64,000 nucleotides of DNA from Tardibacter chloracetimidivorans (GCF_001890385.1 NZ_CP018221.1:855501-919500); one strand, 5' to 3'. Counted from the first letter of the stretch, positions 17,175 through 26,673 are shown. Numbers and translations are program-made. Notes: generated from the sequence alone by a model not told the origin.

Positions 17175-18416
17175 TCAGTTCTGCGCGTACGGAAGATCAA
17201 CTTTCACCACCGCCATCCCTTGCGGAATATTTTCGGAGCCGATGACTTCATCAATATGCTGCTCATGATTATAGATGAACTGCTCCGACCAGCACAACGG
17301 AATGGATGTTATGCCGCCATGTGCAAGCGCTTTATGCATACCTGATAGCGCATCCAGATCTTCACCGATAAAGCTCTTGAAGAACGTAAGCGTATCCCGA
17401 TCCAGCTTCTCGTTGTCTGGGCCGCTTCCGGTTTTTACGAACGAAACTTCAACCCGGCTCCGGCCGGCATTGATCGGCCAGACCAACACGATGGGAAAAA
17501 GATACTCCGCGATCGGAAAAGTTGCATTGGGGAACACATTGTAGTTGCGCTGCCCGCTTCGCGAGATTTCGGCCAGCTTGCTCGCTTGCTCCTCCGGCGT
17601 ATCATCCTCGGATTTGAAGAAAGCCGCGCCCATTCCGCTCGTAAGCGTTCCGCGCGATTTGATCACAATAGCGTTGTGGCCACCCTGAAGCATCTGAAGC
17701 GCAGATGTTTTCGAGTCGATCACTTTATCAATCGTATGCTCATGCACATACTTTGCATGATAATTCTCTGCGAAGTTGTCCTGGAGGCACTTCCAGTTAC
17801 AATCGACCTCGAAGTCAAATCGTTCGAACAAGCGCAGATCATCGAGTGGAATATCTGACCAAAGCGATGGAATGTCGGCCAGATACTGAATGAGAGGCGG
17901 TGCGTCTTCGTCGAAATTTATGAAGACGAGGCTGCCGAACTGCTCAAGGCGTATCTGGTTGAGTCCCCTCGATGCTTTGTCCAAGTCGGAGAAATAATGT
18001 TCATCAGGAACGAACGCCAGCTGCCCCTCGAGATCGTATGTCCAGCAATGATAAAGGCACCGCATGTTCTTTGCGACACCACCCTCGTCCTTCATGAGCA
18101 ACGAACCGCGATGCTGGCACACGTTGTGGAACGCCCGTAGGTTCTTGTCTCGCCCTCGCACAATGACGACGGGTGTATCGTTGAGAGTGTAGGTCCGATA
18201 ACTCCCCGTTTCGTCGAACTCGTGAGCCAACCCGACGAACAACCAGGTCTTAGACCAGAGATGCTTCTTCTCCAACTCGTAGAAGAACTCGCTCGTATAC
18301 CGGGCTGCGGGAATATCGGGCAATGCGGGAAAATCGTCAGGGCGCCGACGCTCGCGCATCTGCGCGCTCGCCGCTTCCCACATGGACTGAATGCGCTCCG
18401 GACTTTCCAGGGTCAT
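17175..18416 (-). CDS. Rieske non-heme iron oxygenase, large (alpha) subunit
   Basis: Aromatic-ring or alicyclic hydroxylating oxygenase component. The Rieske [2Fe-2S] centre is CQH...CLYH (about residues 98-121). The mononuclear iron site is in DNFAENYHAKYVHEH with two His. 413 aa, no frameshift. ATG 18416 follows GAGGTAGGCATC. No small subunit, ferredoxin or reductase is adjacent; the Rieske-type ferredoxin at 40262 could serve it in trans. The upstream region carries dyad A (18473-18490) with a -10-like TACCAT 23 bp further on, so it seems to belong to the right-block regulon. Substrate unknown. Confidence 0.9.
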   Translation of the reverse strand: MTLESPERIQSMWEAASAQMRERRRPDDFPALPDIPAARYTSEFFYELEKKHLWSKTWLFVGLAHEFDETGSYRTYTLNDTPVVIVRGRDKNLRAFHNVCQHRGSLLMKDEGGVAKNMRCLYHCWTYDLEGQLAFVPDEHYFSDLDKASRGLNQIRLEQFGSLVFINFDEDAPPLIQYLADIPSLWSDIPLDDLRLFERFDFEVDCNWKCLQDNFAENYHAKYVHEHTIDKVIDSKTSALQMLQGGHNAIVIKSRGTLTSGMGAAFFKSEDDTPEEQASKLAEISRSGQRNYNVFPNATFPIAEYLFPIVLVWPINAGRSRVEVSFVKTGSGPDNEKLDRDTLTFFKSFIGEDLDALSGMHKALAHGGITSIPLCWSEQFIYNHEQHIDEVIGSENIPQGMAVVKVDLPYAQN

Positions 18417-18472
18417 GATGCCTACCTCGTACAGCGGTCGATGATGGTAACATTAAGAGCGAGGAGGACTCT

Positions 18473-18490
18473 ATCCCCTCCCCGGGGGAC
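18473..18490 (-). promoter_or_regulatory. 18-bp dyad site A, upstream of the Rieske oxygenase
   Basis: In gene orientation GTCCC-N8-GGGAT, 57 bp before the Rieske ATG, with -10-like TACCAT (18444-18449) 23 bp downstream. Read on the plus strand it also faces the hydroxypyruvate-reductase-like gene. Confidence 0.6.
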
Positions 18491-18580
18491 TTCGGCGACA
18501 GGGATCGATCGATACGACATCGGTTCTCATCGCGAGAACTTCAAAAAAGGCACGCGACACGATTTTTGGGGGCGTGGCTG

Positions 18581-19546
18581 ATGGAGCGACATGTGGCCCG
18601 GATTTTATTGACGCGACGTTGGCCGAAATCGATTGAGGCTTCGCTCGCAGTCCAGCACGAAGTGCATTTGAACGAGACCGACACGCCGATGTCGCAGGCC
18701 GACCTGGCCGCCGCGATGGCGACGTTCGACATTGTATGCCCGACCGTGTCCGATCGGATCGACGCGGATGTGATCGGCAGCGGTGGACGAGTGCGTATTA
18801 TCGCCAACTATGGCGCCGGCGTCGACCATATCGACCTTTCGGCTGCGAAAGCGGCCAGGATCGTCGTCTCCAACACGCCTGACGTGCTGACCGAGGCGAC
18901 GGCCGAACTGGCGCTGCTGCTGATGATGATGGTGTCGCGGCGCGCGAGCGAGGGCGAACGCGAATTGCGCTCGGGCGACTGGAGCGGTTGGCGACCCACC
19001 CATCTGATTGGACGATCACTGCGAGGCAAGACCTTGGGCTTGATCGGTTATGGCCGGATCGCGCGCGTGACTGCGCGGCTCGCGCGGGCGGCCTTGGGCG
19101 TTGAAACCATTTATCATAGTCGCCGCGCGGCGACGAATGACGACATTGGCTCTCGCTACATCGGTTCGGTGACTGACCTTGTCGCCGAAGCCGACATTGT
19201 CTCGCTACATTGTCCCGGCGGCACCGAAACCCGCCATCTGATCGATGCCGCGATGATCGAGCGAATGAAGCCTGGCGCAGTGCTCATCAACACTGCTCGC
19301 GGATCCGTGGTCGACGAGGTTGCCTTGGCTGCAGCGCTAGTCGCGGGAAAGATCGGCGGCGCCGGCCTCGACGTCTATGAGCACGAGCCAGCGGTTCACC
19401 CATCGTTGCTCGAAGCGCCGAATGTCGTGCTTCTACCGCATCTCGGCAGCGCGACCCTTGAGGCACGCGAAGCGATGGGGCGGCAGGTCGTGCTCAATCT
19501 GGAAGCATTGCTTGAGGGGCGAGAGCCGCCGAACCGTGTCGCCTAA
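18581..19546 (+). CDS. D-2-hydroxyacid dehydrogenase (glyoxylate/hydroxypyruvate reductase-like)
   Basis: NAD(P)-dependent reductase of 2-oxoacids such as glyoxylate or hydroxypyruvate. It has the Rossmann motif GLIGYGRIAR, the substrate-binding NYGAGVDHID, INTARGSVVDE with the catalytic Arg, GLDVYEHEP with the Glu, and LLPHLGSAT with the catalytic His. ATG 18581 is preferred over an upstream TTG at 18566. The stop overlaps the next gene's GTG by 11 bp, so the pair is coupled to the glycerate-kinase-like gene. It lies divergent to the Rieske oxygenase. It may recycle a C2-C3 by-product such as glyoxylate. Confidence 0.9.
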   Translation: MERHVARILLTRRWPKSIEASLAVQHEVHLNETDTPMSQADLAAAMATFDIVCPTVSDRIDADVIGSGGRVRIIANYGAGVDHIDLSAAKAARIVVSNTPDVLTEATAELALLLMMMVSRRASEGERELRSGDWSGWRPTHLIGRSLRGKTLGLIGYGRIARVTARLARAALGVETIYHSRRAATNDDIGSRYIGSVTDLVAEADIVSLHCPGGTETRHLIDAAMIERMKPGAVLINTARGSVVDEVALAAALVAGKIGGAGLDVYEHEPAVHPSLLEAPNVVLLPHLGSATLEAREAMGRQVVLNLEALLEGREPPNRVA

Positions 19547-20375
19547 CCTCGGCACCGCCATTGTCGCCGTGGAAGCGGCGCTGCGCAACGCGATGACCAA
19601 AGGCACTCCACGACCCTTCGTTCTCGGCATTTCCGGAGCACAGGGCAGCGGCAAGTCGACACTTTCGGCAGCGCTCGCGGAGAGCATGCGTGGCATAGGG
19701 ATCACCACTGCGGTCCTCTCTATCGATGACATCTACCATACCAAAGCCGATCGCATCGCACTGGCCCGTCAAGTGCATCCGCTCTTTGCCGTTCGAGGTG
19801 TGCCAGGTACGCATGACGTCGGCCTTGGCTTGAAGATTATCGAGGCAATCGACAACGGCTGTGCGGTCCGGCTGCCGCGTTTCGATAAGGCCGCAGACGA
19901 TCGCGCGTCCGAAGCGGTATGGGAGGAAGCGCCCGCCGATACCGCGCTGCTCATTCTCGAGGGTTGGTGCCTCGGCGCACAGCCTGAGGCGGAAGAAGCG
20001 CTGATCGCTCCGATCAACGATCTCGAACGCCTGGAAGATAGCGATGGCCGCTGGCGCCGCGCCGTCAACACCGCCTTGGGCAGCGATTATCAACGACTGT
20101 TCGGCCGTACCGACATGCTCGTCTTTCTCGCGGCCCCTGGTTTCGACGTTGTGCGCGACTGGCGCATCGAGCAGGAGCACGCGCTGGCCCGAACCGCCGG
20201 CAGCGACGCCAGCGCGGTGATGAGCGACGCCCAGGTCGAGAACTTCATCCGCTTCTACGAGCGGTTGACCCGGCACATATTGGCCGAAATGCCCAGTCGA
20301 GCCGACCTCCTGATCCGGTTGGCCGCCGACCGCGCGCCACTATCCGTTCACTACCATCGTTATGCTTCGCCCTGA
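19536..20375 (+). CDS. Glycerate-kinase-like P-loop kinase
   Basis: Nucleotide kinase-fold protein like the plant-type D-glycerate 3-kinase (GLYK): P-loop GISGAQGSGKST, then SIDDIY, LPRFDKAADDR and LILEGWCLG. The GTG start at 19536 overlaps the preceding stop and has GGGGCGAG upstream; the first ATG (19593) would leave little before the P-loop. 279 aa. Together with the reductase upstream it could convert hydroxypyruvate or tartronate semialdehyde through glycerate to phosphoglycerate. The link to the catabolic genes around it is not clear. Confidence 0.85.
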   Translation: MSPNLGTAIVAVEAALRNAMTKGTPRPFVLGISGAQGSGKSTLSAALAESMRGIGITTAVLSIDDIYHTKADRIALARQVHPLFAVRGVPGTHDVGLGLKIIEAIDNGCAVRLPRFDKAADDRASEAVWEEAPADTALLILEGWCLGAQPEAEEALIAPINDLERLEDSDGRWRRAVNTALGSDYQRLFGRTDMLVFLAAPGFDVVRDWRIEQEHALARTAGSDASAVMSDAQVENFIRFYERLTRHILAEMPSRADLLIRLAADRAPLSVHYHRYASP

Positions 20376-20529
20376 CAAGCTTTCCTGTCACACCGGATCC
20401 CGGATACAGAGGAATCGTAGTCGAACGCCGGATACGTTTGCCTTCGCCCGGTGCAAAAATTCGGGTGTCTGGCATCGGCTCATCCGGTATAGGCAAGGCC
20501 GCCGGACGATGGAGAGGCGTGCAATGTTC
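20376..20529 (+). promoter_or_regulatory. Former promoter/leader of the interrupted STAS-like gene
   Basis: Between the glycerate-kinase-like stop and the IS. It contains two copies of CCGGATAC about 35 bp apart and a strong ribosome site GGAGAGGCGTGCA that ends at the target duplication. No coding frame seen. Confidence 0.4.
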
Positions 20530-21679
20530 CGTGCCTATCCGCTTGACGCATACACCCACTACATCTAGTGGCTGCCTTGTGGCGCGCGCCTGACTTTTCC
20601 TGCGGCTTGGTGCCACCCAAAGCGGTTGTAAAGGGTGGGGATTGTGGACGTTCTTGACCGCGACAAGCTGCCGTTCCCGAAATCCCTCCCCGAGTTCCAG
20701 CGGCTTTTCCCGGATGATGGCGCTTGCGCGTCCTGGCTTGAAAAAGCTCGCTGGCCTGATGGATTTGCGTGCCCACGCTGTGGCGTCGTCGGCGATCCGT
20801 TTCGTTTCACCACTCGGCCTGTCATCCTGATGTGCCGCTCGTGTCGCCGTCAGACCGGCCTGATGGTCGGCACGGCCATGGAACGAAGCCACATCCCGCT
20901 CAGCGTGTGGTTCTGGGCCGCTTACCTGGTTGCGAGTCAGACGACCGGCATATCTGCCGTCCAGTTGCAGCGCCAGCTTGGCCTGACCCGGTACGAGACG
21001 GCCTTTGGCCTGCTCCATAAACTGCGCGCCGCGATGGTGCGCCCCGATCAGGATCGGATCGGCGGGCAGAGCGGTCAGCATGTCGAGGTCGATGAGACCT
21101 GGATCGGCGGGCGAACGCGCGGCGAAGGCCGGGGAACCCACCACAAAACGCTGGTGGTCGCCGCCGTCGAAGTTCGTCACCGGGAGCCTGGCACTGGCCA
21201 GGACCGCCGCCGGAACGGACGCTATGCCGGAAGGGTTCGATTGGCCATCGGTGCAGACCGCAGTGCCGGTGCCCTTGGTGGCTTTGTACAGAGCGCGGTC
21301 GAGCCGGGAACGCTGGTCATCACCGATGATTGGAGCGGCTATAGCGGGTTGCAGGGCGGCGGTTACGACCATCACGCCATCGCCCAGTGTGGCGACCCGG
21401 AGGTGTCCGAAGAGTTCCTGCCCATCGTCCATCTGGTGTTCTCAAACCTCAAAGCGTGGCTCAACGGCATCCACCACGGCGTCAGCACCAAGCATCTGCA
21501 AGCCTACCTCAACGAGTTCACTTTCCGCTTCAATCGCCGCTTCTACCCGTTCAACGCCTTCCGATCCCTCCTCGGGATCGCCAGTGATATCGAGGCGCCG
21601 ACCTTTGCCGAACTCTACTCAGGCCAATGGACCCACCATACCATATCTAGTGGGTGTATGCCTTAAGCGGATAGGCACG
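20530..21679 (+). mobile_element. IS1595-family (ISXO2-like) insertion sequence
   Basis: 1,150-bp element. Terminal inverted repeats read CGTGCCTATCCGCTT at both ends and continue imperfectly through GCATACACCCACTA. It is flanked by a perfect 8-bp direct repeat CAATGTTC (20522-20529 and 21680-21687), the target duplication expected for this family, so the insertion is intact and recent. The target contains the ATG of a STAS-like gene: the left flank keeps its ribosome site (GGAGAGG) and the right flank restarts at the ATG. Confidence 0.95.
20644..21666 (+). CDS. IS1595-family transposase (ISXO2-like)
   Basis: Zinc-ribbon N-terminus (CPRC ... CRSC, about 43-69) plus an ISXO2-like DDE domain: VDETWIGG, VITDDWSGY and the terminal LNEFTFRFNRR. 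GTG 20644 is used as start, with AAGGGTGGGG just upstream; no ATG is near. 340 aa and uninterrupted, so probably functional. Confidence 0.92.
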   Translation: MDVLDRDKLPFPKSLPEFQRLFPDDGACASWLEKARWPDGFACPRCGVVGDPFRFTTRPVILMCRSCRRQTGLMVGTAMERSHIPLSVWFWAAYLVASQTTGISAVQLQRQLGLTRYETAFGLLHKLRAAMVRPDQDRIGGQSGQHVEVDETWIGGRTRGEGRGTHHKTLVVAAVEVRHREPGTGQDRRRNGRYAGRVRLAIGADRSAGALGGFVQSAVEPGTLVITDDWSGYSGLQGGGYDHHAIAQCGDPEVSEEFLPIVHLVFSNLKAWLNGIHHGVSTKHLQAYLNEFTFRFNRRFYPFNAFRSLLGIASDIEAPTFAELYSGQWTHHTISSGCMP

Positions 21680-21681
21680 CA

Positions 21682-22072
21682 ATGTTCGAGTTTCGCATAC
21701 TCGATTCCAAGAAAATGCTTGCGTTCAGCATGGAAGGCTTATTGTCGGTATCGGACGCAGAAAAGTTCAACGCCCATATGCGCGCCAATTATTGCCAAGG
21801 CTCGCATGCAGTTCGGATCGTTGAGGATGTTGGGTGATGCGAGAAACGCACCTGTCCAACAGATGGAGATTTCTCAAATTCTTGATCCACCAAGCAAATA
21901 TCTAGTCGGCCGCCAAGATCGCTACGCCATAGTCGTCGCAACGACACTGCACAAACTGCAGGTGAGTCGCGTGATCGATGATCCGCGTGCCAAGGTCTTT
22001 CTTGCAATCGAAGAGGCGGAAGAATGGCTCCGAGCGGAGGGCAACGCGGCCTCGGACAACGATCCTCGGTGA
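21682..22072 (+). pseudogene. STAS-like protein, separated from its ribosome site by an IS and frameshifted
   Basis: Frame 1 from ATG 21682 gives 51 residues (starting MFEFRILDSKKML) and stops at 21837. A second frame picks up with LGDARNAPVQ and runs to 22072. Together they resemble one STAS/SpoIIAA-like small protein with a frameshift near 21820-21837. The IS1595 insertion split the ribosome site (left of 20522) from the ATG. Two independent lesions indicate a dead gene. Role of the intact protein unknown. Confidence 0.65.
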
Positions 22073-22135
22073 CGTCGAAGCGCCTTCGCAAAGATTAGAC
22101 GACGGCGGTACTCGACGGAAAAAATGTCGTCGCTG

Positions 22136-22882
22136 CTACTGAGCAGTGAAGCCCCCGTCCACCGGAATTGCCGTTCCGGTAATGAAGGACGCTTCATCAC
22201 TCGCCAGAAAAGCTACAGCCGCAGCGATCTCTTCGGGCTCTGCGAACCGGCGGAGGGCATGCATCGCCGCCCATTTGGCAACGTCGCTCCCACCCTTGGC
22301 CATGAAGTCGGCGCTCAGCGGAGTCAGGACCGCGCCGGGACAAACCGCGTTCACCCTGATGCCGAAAGGCCCTTGCTCGAGCGCCGCAGCCCGTGTGAGC
22401 CCGATTATGCCGTGCTTTGAAGCACCGTAAAGGCTCTGGCCCGGCAATCCGATGAGGCCCGCAATCGAAGATATATTGACAATCGAACCGCCACCGCCCT
22501 CGATCATCAGGGGTATAGCATACTTCATCCCAAGGAAGACGCTTCGCAGGTTTACCCCCATCAGATAGTCGAAATCCGGCGCCGAACAATCCGGCACAGG
22601 AGCGGTGTGACCATCCGTCCCAGCATTGTTGCACAGGACATCTAATCGCTGCCAATGGTCGAATGCCGCGGTTACGAAGCCGTTCACTTGGATATCGTCG
22701 GCAACATCGGCAACGATAGCGCGTGCATTCTCACCCAATTGCTCAGCGACGCCGAGCACGGACTCTTTCAGGTCGACGCACATGACCTTGGCACCGTCAG
22801 CGACGAAGCGGCTCGCCACCGCTTTTCCGATACCCTGCGCAGCGCCAGTGACGATTGCTACGCGTCCTTGAAACGATGCCAT
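22136..22882 (-). CDS. SDR family oxidoreductase
   Basis: Classical NAD(P)-dependent short-chain dehydrogenase of about 248 aa. TGAAQGIG cofactor motif, NNAG, catalytic NISSIAG...YGASK, and the C-terminal ITGTAIPVDGG. ATG 22882 has GAGG 6 nt upstream; the frame opens earlier at 22921. The last gene on this transcript, after the TonB receptor. It belongs to the set of eight SDRs in the right block and probably oxidises a ring or side-chain alcohol. Confidence 0.92.
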   Translation of the reverse strand: MASFQGRVAIVTGAAQGIGKAVASRFVADGAKVMCVDLKESVLGVAEQLGENARAIVADVADDIQVNGFVTAAFDHWQRLDVLCNNAGTDGHTAPVPDCSAPDFDYLMGVNLRSVFLGMKYAIPLMIEGGGGSIVNISSIAGLIGLPGQSLYGASKHGIIGLTRAAALEQGPFGIRVNAVCPGAVLTPLSADFMAKGGSDVAKWAAMHALRRFAEPEEIAAAVAFLASDEASFITGTAIPVDGGFTAQ

Positions 22883-22970
22883 CCAGACCTCGCTCTCATT
22901 TGCGATAAAAGCGGATGACACCGCTGCGGTGGTCCCGCTGCAGTGCCATCCGTTCGTTCAGTCTTGTGAC

Positions 22971-25331
22971 CTAGAAACGGTAACCGAAGCTGGCGCCGAA
23001 GGTACGGGGCGCTCCGGCAACCCGGTTCGACTCGTCGCCGCCCGAGTTCACCGAGTTCCAGTAATATTCATTGGTCAGGTTCCGTCCCCACACGCTTACC
23101 CGCCAGCCATGACTGGACTCGATGCCGATCCGGGCGTCCAGCAGAGTGTAGGCCGGCACTTTGAACCGATCAGGTTCCCCAAGGTCGGCGAAGGTCCGAG
23201 CATTGTAGGTCAAGCTACCGCCGACAAATCCCTCAAGATCGCCGCCGATACCGGTGCGATACTCCGCATCCGCGGTTGCTGCGACTGGGGGAGCGAAGTT
23301 GAACTCACTTCCCGTGAAGTCGAACCTCGCCCCGGTGAAGTCGAAGCCGTTAAACCTCCCGACCTTCGTATCAATATAGGTGATCGCGCCTCGGACCGTC
23401 AGTTCCGGTGTGAGCCGGGTGATAAGCTCGGCGTCGATGCCTTTGACCTTCGATTTGGGAATGTTGAGCAACGTCGCAGTCGTCAGCCCCGCGAACACCG
23501 GCTGATAGGAGAAGAACTGCTTGTTCTTGTAGTCATAATAGAAACCGGACAGATTGAACTGCACTCGACGATCGAGGAAAGACAGCTTTGCACCGACTTC
23601 ATAGGAGGTAAGCTCCTCCTGTTTGACGCCTTTCACGCCCGATTGGAAGAAATTGATGATGACCGGGTAGGTACCGGCCTTGTAACCTCTGCTGACCAAG
23701 GCGTAGAGCAGATTGTCGGGAGCGACCTTGTAGTTCACGCCTGCCCGCCAGGAAACGTTGTGCTCCTTCTGGGATTGGTCTGTGAACGATGGCAAGAACG
23801 TCGGCGATGCCCCGGTGTCATCGATGGTGGCACAGCCGCCGGGCAGATAGGCACTTGCGACATTCCGCACGCCGGGTCCGTAGAAGACGTCGGCACCGAT
23901 CTGCGCGAGGAAGCCGGCCGTGCCGGCAATGCCTCCGCCCCCCCTATCGAAGGTACAGCCGTTGATCTTCTGCCTTGTCTCGGTATAGCGCGCGCCGCCG
24001 GTAAGCGTTAGCCCCGGTGCGATCTCGTAGTCGAGATTAGCGAACACAGCAGACGCACGCTGGCCAAGGTCGTAGATCCAGCGGGCCGGTGAGTTGGGCG
24101 GGAAGCCGGAATATGCATAGTAGACCTGATCGGCCCCTTCCACGATATCATCGTTCGCATAGCTCGCGCCTAGGACATAGTTGATATTCGCGGATGGAAT
24201 CTTTCCGGTGAGACGCACCTCCTGGGTAAACGTCTTGATCTCGGAAATCTGCGTGCTGACCTGCTGTAGCGACGCGGAGCCGTCATTGTCGAACGGCGTC
24301 CGGCTGCTCCAGTCGATGTAGTTCGTCAGCGACGTAAACGTCAGGTCGTCCGTGATATCGTAGTCAACCCGCAGGACGGCCTGATACATGTGATTTTTCG
24401 CACGGGTATCGAGACCGAGATCGAAATCGGCATCGCGAGCCCGGCGCGCCGGATGATCGCGGTAGAGCAGAAGATTGGGACTAGGCGCAGCCGGATTTGC
24501 CAGCGTTATATCGACGATCTGCGGCTGGAGCTGCTCGCTGCGGTCGAAACTCGCGTTGAAGTTGGTCGAGATTTTTAGCCGGTCCGTCGGCTCCCAATCA
24601 AGCAGCAGGCGGGCCGAACCCTTGTTTTGATCGCCGTTCTTCTGGTTATTGAGGAAATATCCCTTCTGCCACCCACCAAACTGCGTGGTTCCGGCCGCGA
24701 CTCGGGCGCGGAGCGTATCGGAGATCGGACCGCTGACAAAACCCTGCAGCGTCGTCTGCCCCCAATTGTCGACGTCCACCTGGAAGCCGGCCGAAAGCAC
24801 CGACGTCGGCTTGGCTGCGATAGCGTTGATGGAACCAGCCGTCGCGTTTTGGCCGAAGAGAGTGCCCTGCGGACCTTTGAGCACCTCCAGCCGCTCGATA
24901 TCCAGCAACATCGCTTGGGTCATCTGCGGATAGGGCAGCGGCGCTTCGTCGATATATGTCGCCACCGCCGGCGGCGCGGAGCGCTGAAACGAGTTGAAGT
25001 TGATACCGCGTAGCGAGAATACCGGCGATCCCAGAGATGATGTAGAAGCCGTGAAGCTTGGCACGACGGCTGCCAGCTGGCCGACATCCACCACGCCCGC
25101 CGTCTGGAGCTGTTCACCCGACGCAACTGCGATCGTGATGCCGACATCGCTCAGATTCTGAGCGCGCTTCTGCGCCGTAACGACAATCTCACCGATACCC
25201 TGGTCTGCCGTTGACTCGGCGCGCACCTGATCCGGCCCAGCGACGGTTTGCGCCATGGCCGATGAAAAAGGAAACGCGCCCCCCACGAGCGCTACGACGG
25301 CAACTGAATGCCTCAAAGCGAGCTTTTTCAT
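22971..25331 (-). CDS. TonB-dependent receptor
   Basis: Outer-membrane active transporter of 786 aa. Signal peptide 1-28 (MKKLALRHSVAVVALVGG...AMAQ), TonB-box-like GEIVVTAQKRAQN, plug domain with VFSLRGINFN and LEVLKGPQGTLFGQNATAG, and a C-terminal beta-barrel ending in Phe (FGASFGYRF). ATG 25331 follows GGGAGAGAGGG. It is closely similar along its whole length to the receptor at 54589-56949. Dyad J lies 114 bp upstream, with -10-like TATATT. Probable importer of the substrate of the right block. Confidence 0.95.
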   Translation of the reverse strand: MKKLALRHSVAVVALVGGAFPFSSAMAQTVAGPDQVRAESTADQGIGEIVVTAQKRAQNLSDVGITIAVASGEQLQTAGVVDVGQLAAVVPSFTASTSSLGSPVFSLRGINFNSFQRSAPPAVATYIDEAPLPYPQMTQAMLLDIERLEVLKGPQGTLFGQNATAGSINAIAAKPTSVLSAGFQVDVDNWGQTTLQGFVSGPISDTLRARVAAGTTQFGGWQKGYFLNNQKNGDQNKGSARLLLDWEPTDRLKISTNFNASFDRSEQLQPQIVDITLANPAAPSPNLLLYRDHPARRARDADFDLGLDTRAKNHMYQAVLRVDYDITDDLTFTSLTNYIDWSSRTPFDNDGSASLQQVSTQISEIKTFTQEVRLTGKIPSANINYVLGASYANDDIVEGADQVYYAYSGFPPNSPARWIYDLGQRASAVFANLDYEIAPGLTLTGGARYTETRQKINGCTFDRGGGGIAGTAGFLAQIGADVFYGPGVRNVASAYLPGGCATIDDTGASPTFLPSFTDQSQKEHNVSWRAGVNYKVAPDNLLYALVSRGYKAGTYPVIINFFQSGVKGVKQEELTSYEVGAKLSFLDRRVQFNLSGFYYDYKNKQFFSYQPVFAGLTTATLLNIPKSKVKGIDAELITRLTPELTVRGAITYIDTKVGRFNGFDFTGARFDFTGSEFNFAPPVAATADAEYRTGIGGDLEGFVGGSLTYNARTFADLGEPDRFKVPAYTLLDARIGIESSHGWRVSVWGRNLTNEYYWNSVNSGGDESNRVAGAPRTFGASFGYRF

Positions 25332-25444
25332 TCCACCCTCTCTCCCTGCAACCGTGCGTCGAGGCAAACACCGGTTATTGCTTCATATGGCACTGCGCCA
25401 TCGCCTCTTGCCGTTTGGAATATACGGATGCGAAAGCTCCAGCA

Positions 25445-25462
25445 GTCACCCTATGCGGGGAC
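25445..25462 (-). promoter_or_regulatory. 18-bp dyad site J, upstream of TonB receptor
   Basis: Gene orientation GTCCC-CGCATAGG-GTGAC, followed 20 bp later by -10-like TATATT (25419-25424). It ends 114 bp before the receptor ATG. Confidence 0.65.
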
Positions 25463-25627
25463 TTGGATTTCGCACCGCTGGAAAGCGTATTTCGTTCAGT
25501 CGAAATAGGTACAACTATAGTGATCGATCCCCATAGACGTGAGCATACGAGGATGGACGAGGTGCAGATCGCTGATGTCAACATGCCAGCGACCTGGCTT
25601 GTAACGGTTCCATTGCCACAAATTGAC

Positions 25628-25642
25628 AGGAACATTGTTCCT
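25628..25642. promoter_or_regulatory. 15-bp palindrome directly after the SDR stop
   Basis: AGGAACA-T-TGTTCCT, perfect 7-bp arms with one central base, immediately 3' of the SDR stop codon. It could be an operator or a weak stem; there is no T-run. Confidence 0.35.
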
Positions 25643-26554
25643 TTAGGAGGGAGTCCATGACGCCCCTCTGATTACGCAATCCGACACTTGAAGTATCTCA
25701 TCAAGATGATCAGAAACATCCTCAATGGTCAGGTTGGCCTGGGAGTATCCCCTCGATTCCACCATCGCGAGGCGCGACACTTGCCCGCCGCCTGTACACA
25801 ACACTTCACCATTTAGCGGACAAGAACTGTGTGCAAGAAACGCCATTACTGGCGCGATCATGCTTGCGGGCATCGTCGACCTGAATTCTTCGATTGTCGC
25901 CTTGGGAAGCCCGAGGGCACTGGGTCCGAACGAATCCTCGGACATGCGCGTGAACGCGCGGGGAGATATGCAGTTCACCTTGATACCGAGCTTAGCACCC
26001 TCGAGGGCAAGGTTCTGGCTAAAGCCGAACACCGCGCCTTTCGCAGCGCCATAAGCGATAAGCGCTGTTGAACCGAGCATACCTTCGGAGACTGTGTTGA
26101 CGACCCGACCATTTCGTTTGCTGAGCTCCGCCCAGGCGGCGGACGTGACACGGACCGTTCCCAAAAGATGTACGTCGAGCGCGCTTTGATAATCCTCGAT
26201 CGATACGTCGGCGAAGCTCGCATGCCGATTGAAGCCGGCATTGTTGATGAGGATATCTATTCTGCCGAATGCTGAAAGGGCCGCGCTCACGATCGAGGCG
26301 GCACCCTCTGCTGTGGCGACCGACGCGACATGCGCAACGGCCCGCCCTCCCCTCTTGAGAATTTCTTGAACTACTTCGTCGGCCGGCCCCGCCTGCTCTT
26401 CACCATGCTCGTCGCGCGCGAGATCGTTTACCAACACCGCAGCGCCTCGATCAGCCAGATAGAGTGAATATTCCCGGCCGATGCCGCGTCCCGCGCCGGT
26501 GACGATGGCAACCTGATCGTCGAACCGCAATCGCTTCTCGGCGGAGCTTGTCAT
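25643..26554 (-). CDS. SDR oxidoreductase (HSD17B4/multifunctional beta-oxidation-like)
   Basis: 303-aa SDR with TGAGRGIGREY, the long insertion typical of HSD17B4-like hydroxyacyl-CoA dehydrogenases (RDEHGEEQAGPADEVV), NNAG, and catalytic Ser/Tyr/Lys in NTVSEGML...YGAAKG. ATG 26554 is preferred over TTG 26560. The likely role is 3-hydroxyacyl-CoA or hydroxysteroid-like dehydrogenation. Dyad I lies 120 bp upstream. The TonB receptor follows after 311 bp. Confidence 0.9.
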   Translation of the reverse strand: MTSSAEKRLRFDDQVAIVTGAGRGIGREYSLYLADRGAAVLVNDLARDEHGEEQAGPADEVVQEILKRGGRAVAHVASVATAEGAASIVSAALSAFGRIDILINNAGFNRHASFADVSIEDYQSALDVHLLGTVRVTSAAWAELSKRNGRVVNTVSEGMLGSTALIAYGAAKGAVFGFSQNLALEGAKLGIKVNCISPRAFTRMSEDSFGPSALGLPKATIEEFRSTMPASMIAPVMAFLAHSSCPLNGEVLCTGGGQVSRLAMVESRGYSQANLTIEDVSDHLDEILQVSDCVIRGASWTPS

Positions 26555-26673
26555 AGCCAACCCAAGATCCTCATCCGTTGACGCTAGGTTTGTTGTTCAA
26601 ACCTGAACCTCGCTTAACAAAATGCGATCGTCGTCCTTGCGGAGATGCTTAGGACCAGGCTTGGCCTGCCACA

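Larger units (their letters stand above)
25332..25642. other. Intergenic region between SDR and TonB receptor
   Basis: 311 bp with no gene. It contains dyad J with its -10-like hexamer and the palindrome at 25628-25642. Short frames here lack support. Confidence 0.6.

Noticed and set aside
20245..21432. 395-codon antisense frame over the IS1595 transposase
   Set aside because: It crosses the IS boundary and has no recognisable domain.
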